11,693 bases of DNA from Candidatus Nitrosopumilus sp. GTDB lineage: Archaea; Thermoproteota; Nitrososphaeria; Nitrososphaerales; Nitrosopumilaceae. Position numbers and translations under genes: made by a program. Position 1 is the first letter of the stretch, and the number at the start of each line of letters is the position of its first letter. The DNA lies in NCBI GenBank assembly GCA_013002265.1, contig JABDKK010000202.1, positions 1-11,693 on the forward strand, read 5' to 3'. The notes below the pieces were generated by a model. It was not told the DNA's origin. It made no database searches and was given only the letters and a program-made list of their open reading frames with translations. This document shows, one piece after another, positions 6,912-11,693 of this stretch.

Positions 6912-7349
6912 ATGCGTAATACGATGGAGATTAACCAAGAACAAGAACCCGATTATGAATCTGTAAAAATAGATTATGTTGGTTTTGTAGATCCCTATGC
7001 CGTGGAAGGTATGGTTATTTTGAAATCAGATAATGGAAAGGAATTCCATATGCGTGCTTTTTCTGGAGAGGTTGCAAGACATATCTCTAGTTTCTCAGAA
7101 AAAGAAAGTGAACCTGTACCATCAATTTACAAAATGATAGAAGAAATCTGTGAAGAAAATGAACTAGTTTTAGTCAAAGTAAAAATCTATGAAAGTGGAG
7201 AGGTTCTAAGAGCAAATCTGTATTTTACCGGAAAGAAGGACTTGGTTTTGAGAAACTATCGTGCATCAGACGCTATGGCCTTGGGTGCTTTTTACAATAT
7301 CCCTATCTTGGTTAGAAAGAATCTCCTAAAAGAGAGCATGGAAGCCTGA
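6912..7349 (+). CDS. Bifunctional nuclease family (BFN/DUF151) domain protein
   Basis: From ATG 6912 the protein has 145 residues, close to other DUF151 proteins. Family features: the strand-rich core VKIDYVGFVDPYAVEGMVILK, then FHMRAFSGEVARHI, a conserved helix SIYKMIEEIC, and the signature RASDAMALGAFYNIPILVRK (about 117-136). Members have been reported to have nuclease activity in plants, but the role in archaea is not established. The frame is open up to GTG 6861, but that would add a hydrophobic N-terminus (FFAIFIRI) not typical of the family; a TATA-like CTTTATAAG at 6887-6895 instead points to ATG 6912 (or 6924). Soluble and cytoplasmic. Divergent from the CBS-TrkH gene; the shared upstream region is about 130 bases. 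Confidence 0.82.
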   Translation: MRNTMEINQEQEPDYESVKIDYVGFVDPYAVEGMVILKSDNGKEFHMRAFSGEVARHISSFSEKESEPVPSIYKMIEEICEENELVLVKVKIYESGEVLRANLYFTGKKDLVLRNYRASDAMALGAFYNIPILVRKNLLKESMEA

Positions 7350-7410
7350 TTATATTTCAAAACAAAATTTCGTTAGAATGGTTTTTTTCTTAGTTGGTTT
7401 ATGACTAATT

Positions 7411-7623
7411 ATGAGTGAACAAGAACAAATAATGGACAATCTTCTAAATATTGATCTTGAAATTATCGACTCAATAAGAGAACTACATAAAGAAAATTGG
7501 AATTCAGATTCTTTAAAGCAGCAAGTAGGTGATTTACTGAAAATTCGAGATGAGATGTTTGAACAACTAATGAAATTTAGTGATGATTCACACCACTGTG
7601 ATTGTGGCCATGAACATCAATAG
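7411..7623 (+). CDS. Small helical protein with His/Cys-rich C-terminal tail
   Basis: A 70-residue acidic protein: two predicted helices with regular Leu/Ile spacing (residues 5-55), then a tail with HHCDCGHEH (61-69) giving four His and two Cys in nine residues. Such a tail can bind Ni, Zn, Cu or Fe. No known family is recognised. Inferred: a metal carrier, sensor or storage protein. The codon after the tail is the last before the stop, and the next base (7624) begins the stop codon of the convergent gene, so the two genes abut exactly. GATTATATTT at 7349-7358 is a possible promoter with a short leader. Confidence 0.65.
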   Translation: MSEQEQIMDNLLNIDLEIIDSIRELHKENWNSDSLKQQVGDLLKIRDEMFEQLMKFSDDSHHCDCGHEHQ

Positions 7624-7827
7624 TTATTCATAATCATCAAAAAAACCATCTGGAAACATTTTCTTTATTTTGTTTATTTCAAGCTGGTATTTTTCTATCT
7701 TTAATTGAATTAATCCTGACTCTGATTTTTGAGATTTTTCTTTAATTTCTTTTAGTTCGTTGATTTTTTTAAATAATGTTTTATACATAATAGAATATTC
7801 TGGAAATTTCTCTGGGATCCTACTCAT
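7624..7827 (-). CDS. Small coiled-coil protein of the MFPD type (paralog of 2377-2613)
   Basis: 67 residues, highly charged, mostly one or two helices (FKKINELKEIKEKSQKSE, then IQLKIEKYQLEINKIKK), ending MFPDGFFDDYE. The MFPD plus acidic end is shared with the protein encoded at 2377-2613, and both are preceded by a basic helix. No cysteines, no membrane segment. Function unknown; inferred to be a dimeric or partner-binding helper. ATG at 7827 is a good start; AGTATTAG on the minus strand centred near 7854 is a possible TATA-like box. Abuts the convergent 7411-7623 gene with no gap. Confidence 0.68.
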   Translation of the reverse strand: MSRIPEKFPEYSIMYKTLFKKINELKEIKEKSQKSESGLIQLKIEKYQLEINKIKKMFPDGFFDDYE

Positions 7828-7833
7828 TATCTC

Positions 7834-7843
7834 GATTAAATAC
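7834..7843 (+). promoter_or_regulatory. TATA-like box before the broken secreted-protein gene
   Basis: GATTAAATAC centred 26 bases before ATG 7864, the leaderless spacing seen elsewhere in this window. It suggests the promoter survives although the reading frame is broken. Confidence 0.45.
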
Positions 7844-7863
7844 CCAATCTACTAATACTTGTT

Positions 7864-8254
7864 ATGAAAAAACTATTTTTTCTATCATTGCTGATTTTTT
7901 TCAGCACTGACGTTGCTTTTGCCTAGCCTGTAACTGCAAATTTTGATTTGAATGAAAAAAATCACATTGTCAATGAACAGATAATGATAATGGCCGTTAT
8001 CTCAAATAATCCAGAAATTTCTCAATTTTGTATACCTTACACAAGTTAAAAATGAAGATGGTGCGGTGATCTCTTTGTCATGGTTAACTGGCTCACTGTT
8101 GCCTAAACAATCGTTTTCTCTTGCACAATCTTGGATTCCAGCCGAATCCGGGATTTATCATACTCATATTTTTGTTTGGGAGAGTGTTCATAATCCTGAA
8201 GCGTTATCACCGCCATTATCTATGATGATAAACGTGCATAACAGGGCTTCATAA
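7864..8254 (+). pseudogene. Broken gene for a small secreted Ig-like surface protein (in-frame TAG plus frameshift)
   Basis: From ATG 7864 the frame encodes a typical signal peptide (MKKLFFLSLLIF... ending VAFA), but codon 21 is TAG (7924-7926), exactly after the predicted cleavage site. Reading on in the same frame gives PVTANFDLNEKNHIVNEQI, beta-rich as expected, up to QF near 8028. There an extra T in the TTTT run (8026-8029) shifts the frame; in the other frame the text continues VYLTQVKNEDGAVISLSWL to HNRAS and TAA 8252-8254. The C-terminal part (SLSWLTGSLLPKQSFS...AESGIYHTHIFVWESVHNPEALSPPLS) resembles repeated extracellular domains of thaumarchaeal surface proteins. Two independent lesions indicate a decayed gene; alternatives are sequencing error at the T-run or recoding. 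The intact part would be about 130 residues. Confidence 0.75.
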
Positions 8255-8368
8255 TAATTTTAAAATCATGCTTCATAATTCGGCAAACTCATCAACAGTC
8301 AGTTATAGCTTTTTTGATTAATCATCAGCAATTTTGATTCTACATTATAGTGTATATTATTATTACAT

Positions 8369-8662
8369 ATGCTTGATGCGAACCTTTTTGATGAGTTTTA
8401 TTTTAATTGGTACATGGTTAATTTTGAAAAACTCTATCACAAGATTGCATTGCAGATAATTGGGAGATGCCATGGAGCAATCAAAATTACCAAGCATGGA
8501 AAAATTATTGAAGTCTATGATTCAAAACGCCATATCTGGAGTAAGGGGCTTGCAGGACTGATAATAAAAGAAGAATGTAAAAATGCTCATCTCAGAGATT
8601 GGGAATTTGCTAATGTCAGAAGCTATATTATCAAAGAATTATTGGCAAAATCTGATTACTAA
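8369..8662 (+). CDS. Small basic protein of unknown function
   Basis: 97 residues, Lys/His/Arg-rich, no recognised family. An N-terminal helix (LFDEFYFNWYMVNFEKLYHKIALQII) is followed by a strand pair (GAIKITKHGKIIEVYD), a segment with RHIWSKGLAGLIIKEECK and a final helix with the basic KELLAK. It looks soluble; two Cys are unpaired. The first ATG (8369) has an AT-rich TATA-like ACATTATAG about 24 bases upstream; ATG 8414 (VNFEKLY...) is an alternative. The last codons overlap the end of the convergent zinc-ribbon gene: stops lie at 8660-8662 and 8659-8661. A possible nucleic-acid-binding role is only a guess from the charge. Confidence 0.55.
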   Translation: MLDANLFDEFYFNWYMVNFEKLYHKIALQIIGRCHGAIKITKHGKIIEVYDSKRHIWSKGLAGLIIKEECKNAHLRDWEFANVRSYIIKELLAKSDY

Positions 8663-8919
8663 TATTCTACTTTTCTGATTATGTGGGGCTCTTTTAGCAT
8701 TATAATGTCGTCTTTTCTTGATGACAATTCTACTTGTTTCAAATTATTACTGGTTATTACAATTAATGCCTCACATCTAGAACACAAAATAGTTTTTCCA
8801 CCTGACCTATCTTCTCTGATGATCTCTTTTTCTAATTTATCTCCTTTCTCACATGTGGGACACAGTCTTGGTTCTTTAGAAATACTGATTATTTCCTTAA
8901 TGAATATTGTTCTGCACAC
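8659..8919 (-). CDS. Zinc-ribbon protein
   Basis: 86 residues with a four-cysteine metal site: LCPTC (Cys 20 and 23) and LCSRC (Cys 46 and 49), separated by 22 residues that include a basic turn (REDRSGGKT). This is the layout of a zinc ribbon like those of TFIIS- or DksA-type proteins. Short strands flank it (TIFIKEI before, LIVITS after), and the C-terminus is basic. Inferred: a small nucleic-acid- or protein-binding factor; no partner can be named. The frame begins with GTG at 8919, and no in-frame ATG lies before the ribbon, so GTG is the start. Convergent with 8369-8662, overlapping by 4 bases. Confidence 0.7.
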   Translation of the reverse strand: MCRTIFIKEIISISKEPRLCPTCEKGDKLEKEIIREDRSGGKTILCSRCEALIVITSNNLKQVELSSRKDDIIMLKEPHIIRKVEY

Positions 8920-8922
8920 TAA

Positions 8923-9051
8923 ATGACTGTTTTACAAGAACAAAAAAGAGTTTGTATTGCTAATTGGCATCCAGCAATTCTGTCCCAAACATCAAACCGT
9001 TTTAATTATTTGAAACAAAACGTTGGGTATTCTGTATATTTCCCAATCTAG
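8923..9051 (+). CDS. Short open frame, uncertain (42 codons)
   Basis: ATG 8923 to TAG 9049-9051 gives a 42-residue peptide with no recognised family (contains ANWHPAILSQ and LKQNVGYSVY). No convincing TATA-like box at leaderless distance is visible. It starts 4 bases beyond the GTG of the divergent zinc-ribbon gene. It may be a chance frame or the remnant of something longer; the amino acid mix is not obviously random, but the evidence is weak. Confidence 0.2.
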   Translation: MTVLQEQKRVCIANWHPAILSQTSNRFNYLKQNVGYSVYFPI

Positions 9052-9101
9052 CCAATTAACAAAAATAACTAGATCTTAGGTGAAATATGTCTTTGGTAAT
9101 C

Positions 9102-9242
9102 TTAGATGCACTTTCTGATAATGTCGTTCACTGCCTTTGAATAGCTATAAGATGCATTTTGCTTTTGCATTTTCTTTGCTTGTATCATCCTAATCTTTTT
9201 GTCAAGTTCATTTTCGATCATAATTGTTACACGTCGAGTCAT
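9102..9242 (-). CDS. Ribbon-helix-helix (CopG/Arc-like) DNA-binding protein, 46 aa
   Basis: A very short gene from ATG 9242 to TAA 9102-9104. The protein has the three parts of a ribbon-helix-helix: an N-terminal strand RRVTIMI, helix A (ENELDKKIRMIQAKKMQ), and helix B with YSKAVNDIIRKCI. The basic residues of the strand would contact DNA as a dimer. Similar 45-70 aa proteins are abundant in Thaumarchaeota. The start is backed by minus-strand CATAAATAC (9264-9272), centred 26 bases upstream, so the message is probably leaderless. Target unknown; it is an orphan with no adjacent toxin, and no operator is evident. It is flanked by an intergenic stretch on one side and by the structured RNA candidate on the other. 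Confidence 0.75.
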   Translation of the reverse strand: MTRRVTIMIENELDKKIRMIQAKKMQKQNASYSYSKAVNDIIRKCI

Positions 9243-9263
9243 ATTATGAAATTCTTAAACTCT

Positions 9264-9272
9264 GTATTTATG
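9264..9272 (-). promoter_or_regulatory. TATA-like box for the ribbon-helix-helix gene
   Basis: Minus-strand CATAAATAC centred 26 bases before ATG 9242. This supports the 46-aa gene being real and leaderless. Confidence 0.45.
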
Positions 9273-9423
9273 GGACACATAGAAAATATTCCTAGTGGTA
9301 ATTGATTTCTAAATTATGAAAAATAAAAATTACAAGAATCTTGATTATTTTTTGAAAAAATTTGTACTAAATGTTAAATACTACATTTACATACACTAAT
9401 TGATGTCGTTAGTTATAAAATCT

Positions 9424-9537
9424 GGCGATTAGGTTGCGCTGCCCCGCAGAACAATAAAGGCAATCAAGTGTTTAACATTTGACCATGAGAGGGAATCTCT
9501 CAACGTTCTGCAATTAAGGGGTTTGCGCCTTTTTAAT
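9424..9537 (+). ncRNA. Candidate structured non-coding RNA with T-run end
   Basis: This ~110-base stretch is GC-richer than the flanks and has no credible reading frame. It folds by eye into one domain. A closing helix pairs GCGC (9436-9439) with GCGC (9525-9528), CCCC (9442-9445) with GGGG (9518-9521), and GCAGAAC (9446-9452) with GTTCTGC (9505-9511), leaving an AATTAA bulge at 9512-9517. Inside are hairpin 1, TCAAGTG/CATTTGA (9464-9470/9476-9482, loop TTTAA), possibly extended by GG 9459-9460 with CC 9483-9484, and hairpin 2, TGAGAG/CTCTCA (9486-9491/9497-9502, loop GGAAT). The right arm runs into TTTTTAATTT, a typical archaeal termination signal, on the plus strand only. TATA-like TTATAAAA (9413-9420) would start transcripts near 9442; a more upstream one (about 9386-9393) would include GGCG 9424. 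Not a tRNA, 5S, SRP or RNase P RNA that I can recognise. It could also be a 3' element of the convergent purP mRNA. Confidence 0.5.
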
Positions 9538-9540
9538 TTA
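9529..9540 (+). terminator. T-rich terminator after the structured RNA candidate
   Basis: CTTTTTAATTTA directly follows the closing helix. Archaeal RNA polymerase stops at T-rich tracts in the non-template strand, and the position fits the end of the candidate RNA. Confidence 0.4.
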
Positions 9541-9588
9541 ATATTGTTATTCTGATGATTTTATTTGAAAAATGTTTGCTGATTTTCG

Positions 9589-10680
9589 TTATGTTACTAT
9601 CTCATCAAGACGGCCTTCTTCTTGCGCTCTCTTAATTTCCATGGCAATTCTTCTGCCAACACCAAAAGTCTTTCCATATTGATATTTTGTGTAGGGACTG
9701 GTTGTTGCAACGATTGGATTTCCAGGAACTCGCAATGAAACATCGTATACAATTAACTCTAAATCTTTGGTGATTACACTCTGAAGTGAAAATGGACCGA
9801 TAATCCCCGGTACATATTCCTTTTTGACTGCTGCCACAAATTTATCGCCCATTTTGATGACCTTCTCAAGTAAAGACTCTCTGATGCTAGCAGGGGTGTG
9901 GCCTACCTCTATGTTTTGCAAGTCCATATCGATGTCTAACTGCTGTTTTGCAGGCAATGCATTGTAATCGTGAATATTTGTCTGCAGTCTTCTTTCAATA
10001 CCGATAAAGTCAACTTGATCCGAAATTGGTGTGTGGAAGAAATTAAAATTCATGTATGTTCCTATAGCTAGTTCTTCAATACTTGATTTTTCAAGATCTT
10101 TTCTTGAGATTAATCCCTGTTTAATTTTTGCTTCTGATTTTTCTTTAAAATCTTTGTATGATGATACTGTAAAGAATGCTCTTTCTAGAGGTCTGTTTTT
10201 TTCTTGAACTTTAACAATGCATGGTTTGTTGATTTTTTTAGGATCTTTGAATAATTTTGGATACTTTATTCTGGCTTTTTCTAGCAGGTAGTACTGTCCT
10301 TTTTTAGCAGTTCGTTCTTCTGCTTGGAAAAGTTTTCGGTTTCCAAATATTGGAACCTTAAATGAATTTTCAATTGTTTTGTATCCTAGATATACAGTAA
10401 GTGATCTATGGGGAACTATGATTGTGTTTGAGTCTCGCAATCTTTTTTGGTTTTGTGCAGATGCCATGTCTTTGAATTTATTTAAAATTACGATCTCATC
10501 TGCAATTCTATGAAATCTTTGATATGGTCCTTCTCTGCCTTTTTGGCAAAATACTGTTGTTTGAAAATCTTCATCTTTTGCCCCATCCATTACTTCCAAT
10601 GCTGAATGACTTCCCAAAACTCCGATTTTCACATCAGAGTAATCGTCAACTATTTTCTTAATCTCGGAACTTTTGATCAC
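9589..10680 (-). CDS. purP: 5-formaminoimidazole-4-carboxamide ribonucleotide synthetase (FAICAR synthetase)
   Basis: 363 residues, the usual length for PurP. It catalyses AICAR + formate + ATP to FAICAR, the penultimate step of archaeal purine synthesis in organisms that lack the bifunctional PurH transformylase. It belongs to the ATP-grasp superfamily. Recognised features: N-terminal nucleotide/AICAR-binding domain with LGSHSALEVMDGAKDE (22-37) and the QKGREGPYQRF segment, the middle VPHRSLTVYLGY, a C-terminal domain with GTYMNFNFFH, GIERR, GHTPASIRESLLEK, GIIGPFSLQSVI and LRVPGNP. Cytoplasmic. GTG at 10680 is the start; minus-strand CTATATTAG (10702-10710) sits 26 bases upstream, so the transcript is probably leaderless. 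No other pur gene is in the window. Confidence 0.95.
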   Translation of the reverse strand: MIKSSEIKKIVDDYSDVKIGVLGSHSALEVMDGAKDEDFQTTVFCQKGREGPYQRFHRIADEIVILNKFKDMASAQNQKRLRDSNTIIVPHRSLTVYLGYKTIENSFKVPIFGNRKLFQAEERTAKKGQYYLLEKARIKYPKLFKDPKKINKPCIVKVQEKNRPLERAFFTVSSYKDFKEKSEAKIKQGLISRKDLEKSSIEELAIGTYMNFNFFHTPISDQVDFIGIERRLQTNIHDYNALPAKQQLDIDMDLQNIEVGHTPASIRESLLEKVIKMGDKFVAAVKKEYVPGIIGPFSLQSVITKDLELIVYDVSLRVPGNPIVATTSPYTKYQYGKTFGVGRRIAMEIKRAQEEGRLDEIVT

Positions 10681-10701
10681 ATTATGCTTACAGAATAGGA
10701 T

Positions 10702-10710
10702 CTAATATAG
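10702..10710 (-). promoter_or_regulatory. TATA-like box for purP
   Basis: Minus-strand CTATATTAG centred 26 bases before the GTG start at 10680, indicating a leaderless transcript and supporting GTG as the true start. Confidence 0.55.
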
Positions 10711-10776
10711 CTAATTTTCAATAATTTAAGTCGTACAAAACACAATATTTTTCATCCTAGATGTTCAATATTACGT

Positions 10777-10920
10777 ATGTTTTATCATTTTGAACTTCAA
10801 ATGGCCGGAGTGATTTTACTGACTGCTATGGCAATCGGTGGAATTTCTTTGTGGATAAAGAGAAGAAAAGACCAAAAAGAATTAGAGCCTGCAGATACTG
10901 AGGAATCACAAAATTTCTAG
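10777..10920 (+). CDS. Single-helix small membrane protein, 47 aa
   Basis: ATG 10777 to TAG 10918-10920. A short aromatic N-terminus (MFYHFELQ) is followed by one hydrophobic segment (AGVILLTAMAIGGISLWI), a basic patch (KRRK) and an acidic tail (ELEPADTEESQNF). By the positive-inside rule the tail faces the cytoplasm. ATG 10801 would give a 39-residue form lacking the first eight residues; CAATATTTTT near 10743-10752 is a TATA-like stretch that fits ATG 10777. No family is recognised; single-helix peptides of this kind often accompany membrane complexes. It lies between the divergent purP promoter and ubiX, 57 bases before the latter. Confidence 0.55.
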   Translation: MFYHFELQMAGVILLTAMAIGGISLWIKRRKDQKELEPADTEESQNF

Positions 10921-10946
10921 TGCTAAGCATGATTGCATATCTAATA

Positions 10947-10955
10947 GATAAAATA
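10947..10955 (+). promoter_or_regulatory. TATA-like box for ubiX
   Basis: GATAAAATA centred about 27 bases before the TTG start at 10978. It supports TTG as a real, leaderless start codon and separate transcription from the small membrane protein gene. Confidence 0.45.
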
Positions 10956-10977
10956 CTCTGACTTTGATGAATAATCA

Positions 10978-11535
10978 TTGAAATTAATCATTGGAATCAC
11001 TGGTAGTACTGGCGTAATTTATGGAATAAGGATGCTTGAGACATTAAAAAAATTAAACATTGAAACCCATCTCATTATGTCTGAATGGGCTACAAAATGT
11101 ATCGCGATGGAAACAGAACATTCAATTGAATATGTAAAATCCATTGCCTCAACAGTATCTGATGAGAAAAATATGGCATCTAGTGTATCTAGCGGAACTC
11201 ATAGAATTGATGGTATGATTGTAGCCCCATGCACCATGAAGACATTGTCTTCAATTGCAAATGGTTATGACGATACATTGATTTCACGTGCTGCTGGAGT
11301 TACAATAAAGGAATCCCGAAAATTAATTTTAATGGTAAGGGAAACACCAATGTCTGCAATTCATCTTGAAAACATGTTAAAACTATCTCGATTGGGTATT
11401 GTTATTTTGCCTCCCGTAACAGAATTTTATACAAACCCTAAATCTATTGATGACATCATTAATCACGGTGTCGGAAAATGTCTAGACCAATTTGATATAG
11501 AGCACAACTTATCTCCTAGATGGGGTTCTTTTTAA
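10978..11535 (+). CDS. ubiX: Flavin prenyltransferase UbiX
   Basis: 185 residues, standard for UbiX. The enzyme joins a dimethylallyl unit to reduced FMN to make prenylated FMN, the cofactor of UbiD-type decarboxylases. Signatures seen: the flavin-binding N-terminus IIGITGSTGVIYGIRMLE, IVAPCTMKTLSSIANGYDD (about 81-99), LISRAAGVTIKESRKLIL, the RETPMSAIHLENM motif (Arg and Glu of the active site), and the C-terminal IVILPPVTEFYTNP. Start is TTG at 10978, backed by a TATA-like box 27 bases upstream. No ubiD is in the window, so its partner lies elsewhere. In archaea this cofactor may serve decarboxylation in quinone or isoprenoid metabolism, which is inference. The next gene starts 8 bases after its stop. 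Confidence 0.93.
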   Translation: MKLIIGITGSTGVIYGIRMLETLKKLNIETHLIMSEWATKCIAMETEHSIEYVKSIASTVSDEKNMASSVSSGTHRIDGMIVAPCTMKTLSSIANGYDDTLISRAAGVTIKESRKLILMVRETPMSAIHLENMLKLSRLGIVILPPVTEFYTNPKSIDDIINHGVGKCLDQFDIEHNLSPRWGSF

Positions 11536-11542
11536 ATTAACC

Positions 11543-11693
11543 TTGACAAAATTCTATTTGGAAAAAATAATTAACACCAATAGAGAATCTGTTTTTGAAG
11601 TATTTTCAAATTATGAAAATTATCAGAAATTATTCCCAGAACATTTTCCTTCAATACGTGTTAGATCTGTAAGAGAAAATGTCTCCGTAGTTG
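11543..11693 (+). CDS. SRPBCC / START-like (COQ10-type) protein, 3' end missing
   Basis: The frame is open from TTG 11543 to the end of the window (50 codons). The text TKFYLEKIINTNRESVFEVFSNYENYQKLFPEHF is the first strand, two short helices and the Y-x-x-LFP motif of SRPBCC ligand-binding proteins, most like the COQ10/polyketide-cyclase group that binds hydrophobic molecules such as quinones. TTG 11543 keeps the whole first strand and is preferred; TTG 11558 is possible, since TTTTTAAATTA at 11529-11539 lies about 25 bases before it as a TATA box. It follows ubiX by 8 bases and may be co-transcribed, which would fit a shared role around quinones, but this is inference. Confidence 0.7.
   Translation, partial: MTKFYLEKIINTNRESVFEVFSNYENYQKLFPEHFPSIRVRSVRENVSVV

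Noticed and set aside
8246..8279. Direct repeat GCTTCATAAT at 8246-8255 and 8270-8279
   Set aside because: Ten bases in AT-rich DNA with only two copies; probably chance, and no insertion lies between them.
9424..9537. A tRNA or 5S rRNA in the GC-richer block
   Set aside because: No T-arm GTTCAAATC-like segment, no cloverleaf spacing, and none of the 5S conserved loops; the fold is a closing helix with two hairpins.
1..11693. CRISPR array, insertion sequence, integrase or attachment site
   Set aside because: No regularly spaced repeats, no terminal inverted repeats and no transposase or integrase motifs were seen on either strand.

Overview
The window looks like the chromosome of an ammonia-oxidising archaeon (Thaumarchaeota/Nitrososphaerota, probably Nitrosopumilus-like). 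It is AT-rich. It carries a type 1 copper protein ending in a PEFG-type archaeal sorting tail, the archaeal purine enzyme PurP, a flavin prenyltransferase UbiX, a DUF151/BFN protein, and many small acidic or coiled-coil proteins of a kind common in this phylum. Several genes start with GTG or TTG, and many starts lie about 25-30 bases downstream of a TATA-like box with no room for a leader, as expected for leaderless archaeal transcription. No phage, IS element, CRISPR array, rRNA or tRNA was seen.

Layout: (1) 2-1323: the 3' part of a secreted cupredoxin, convergent with a SAM-dependent O-methyltransferase. (2) 1425-4107: a run of small genes (a DUF6659-like protein, unknown proteins, a coiled-coil pair, a DUF5615 PIN-like protein, a winged-helix regulator), often in convergent pairs whose ends touch or overlap. 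(3) 4097-6785 (minus): a six-helix membrane protein with CC and CPTC cysteine pairs, downstream of a potassium channel-type transporter (TrkH/KtrB) with two CBS domains fused at its N-terminus. (4) 6912-8919: a DUF151 protein, a small protein with a His/Cys tail, a second coiled-coil protein of the MFPD type, a decayed secreted-protein gene (one stop codon plus one frameshift), an unknown gene and a zinc ribbon. (5) 8920-9588: mostly non-coding, but it holds a 46-codon ribbon-helix-helix gene at 9102-9242 (minus) and, at about 9424-9537, a GC-richer segment that folds into a long closing stem with two internal hairpins followed by a T-run. The latter is a candidate structured RNA. (6) 9589-11693: purP (minus), a 47-aa single-helix membrane protein, ubiX, and the start of an SRPBCC/START-like protein cut by the window end.

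The most original observations are the structured RNA candidate, the short ribbon-helix-helix gene, the double-lesion pseudogene with an apparently intact promoter, and the twin 12-base promoter element placed identically before two adjacent genes. Most genes look like independently transcribed single units; no large operon or defence system was found. All family names come from reading motifs by eye and recall; no database search was run.
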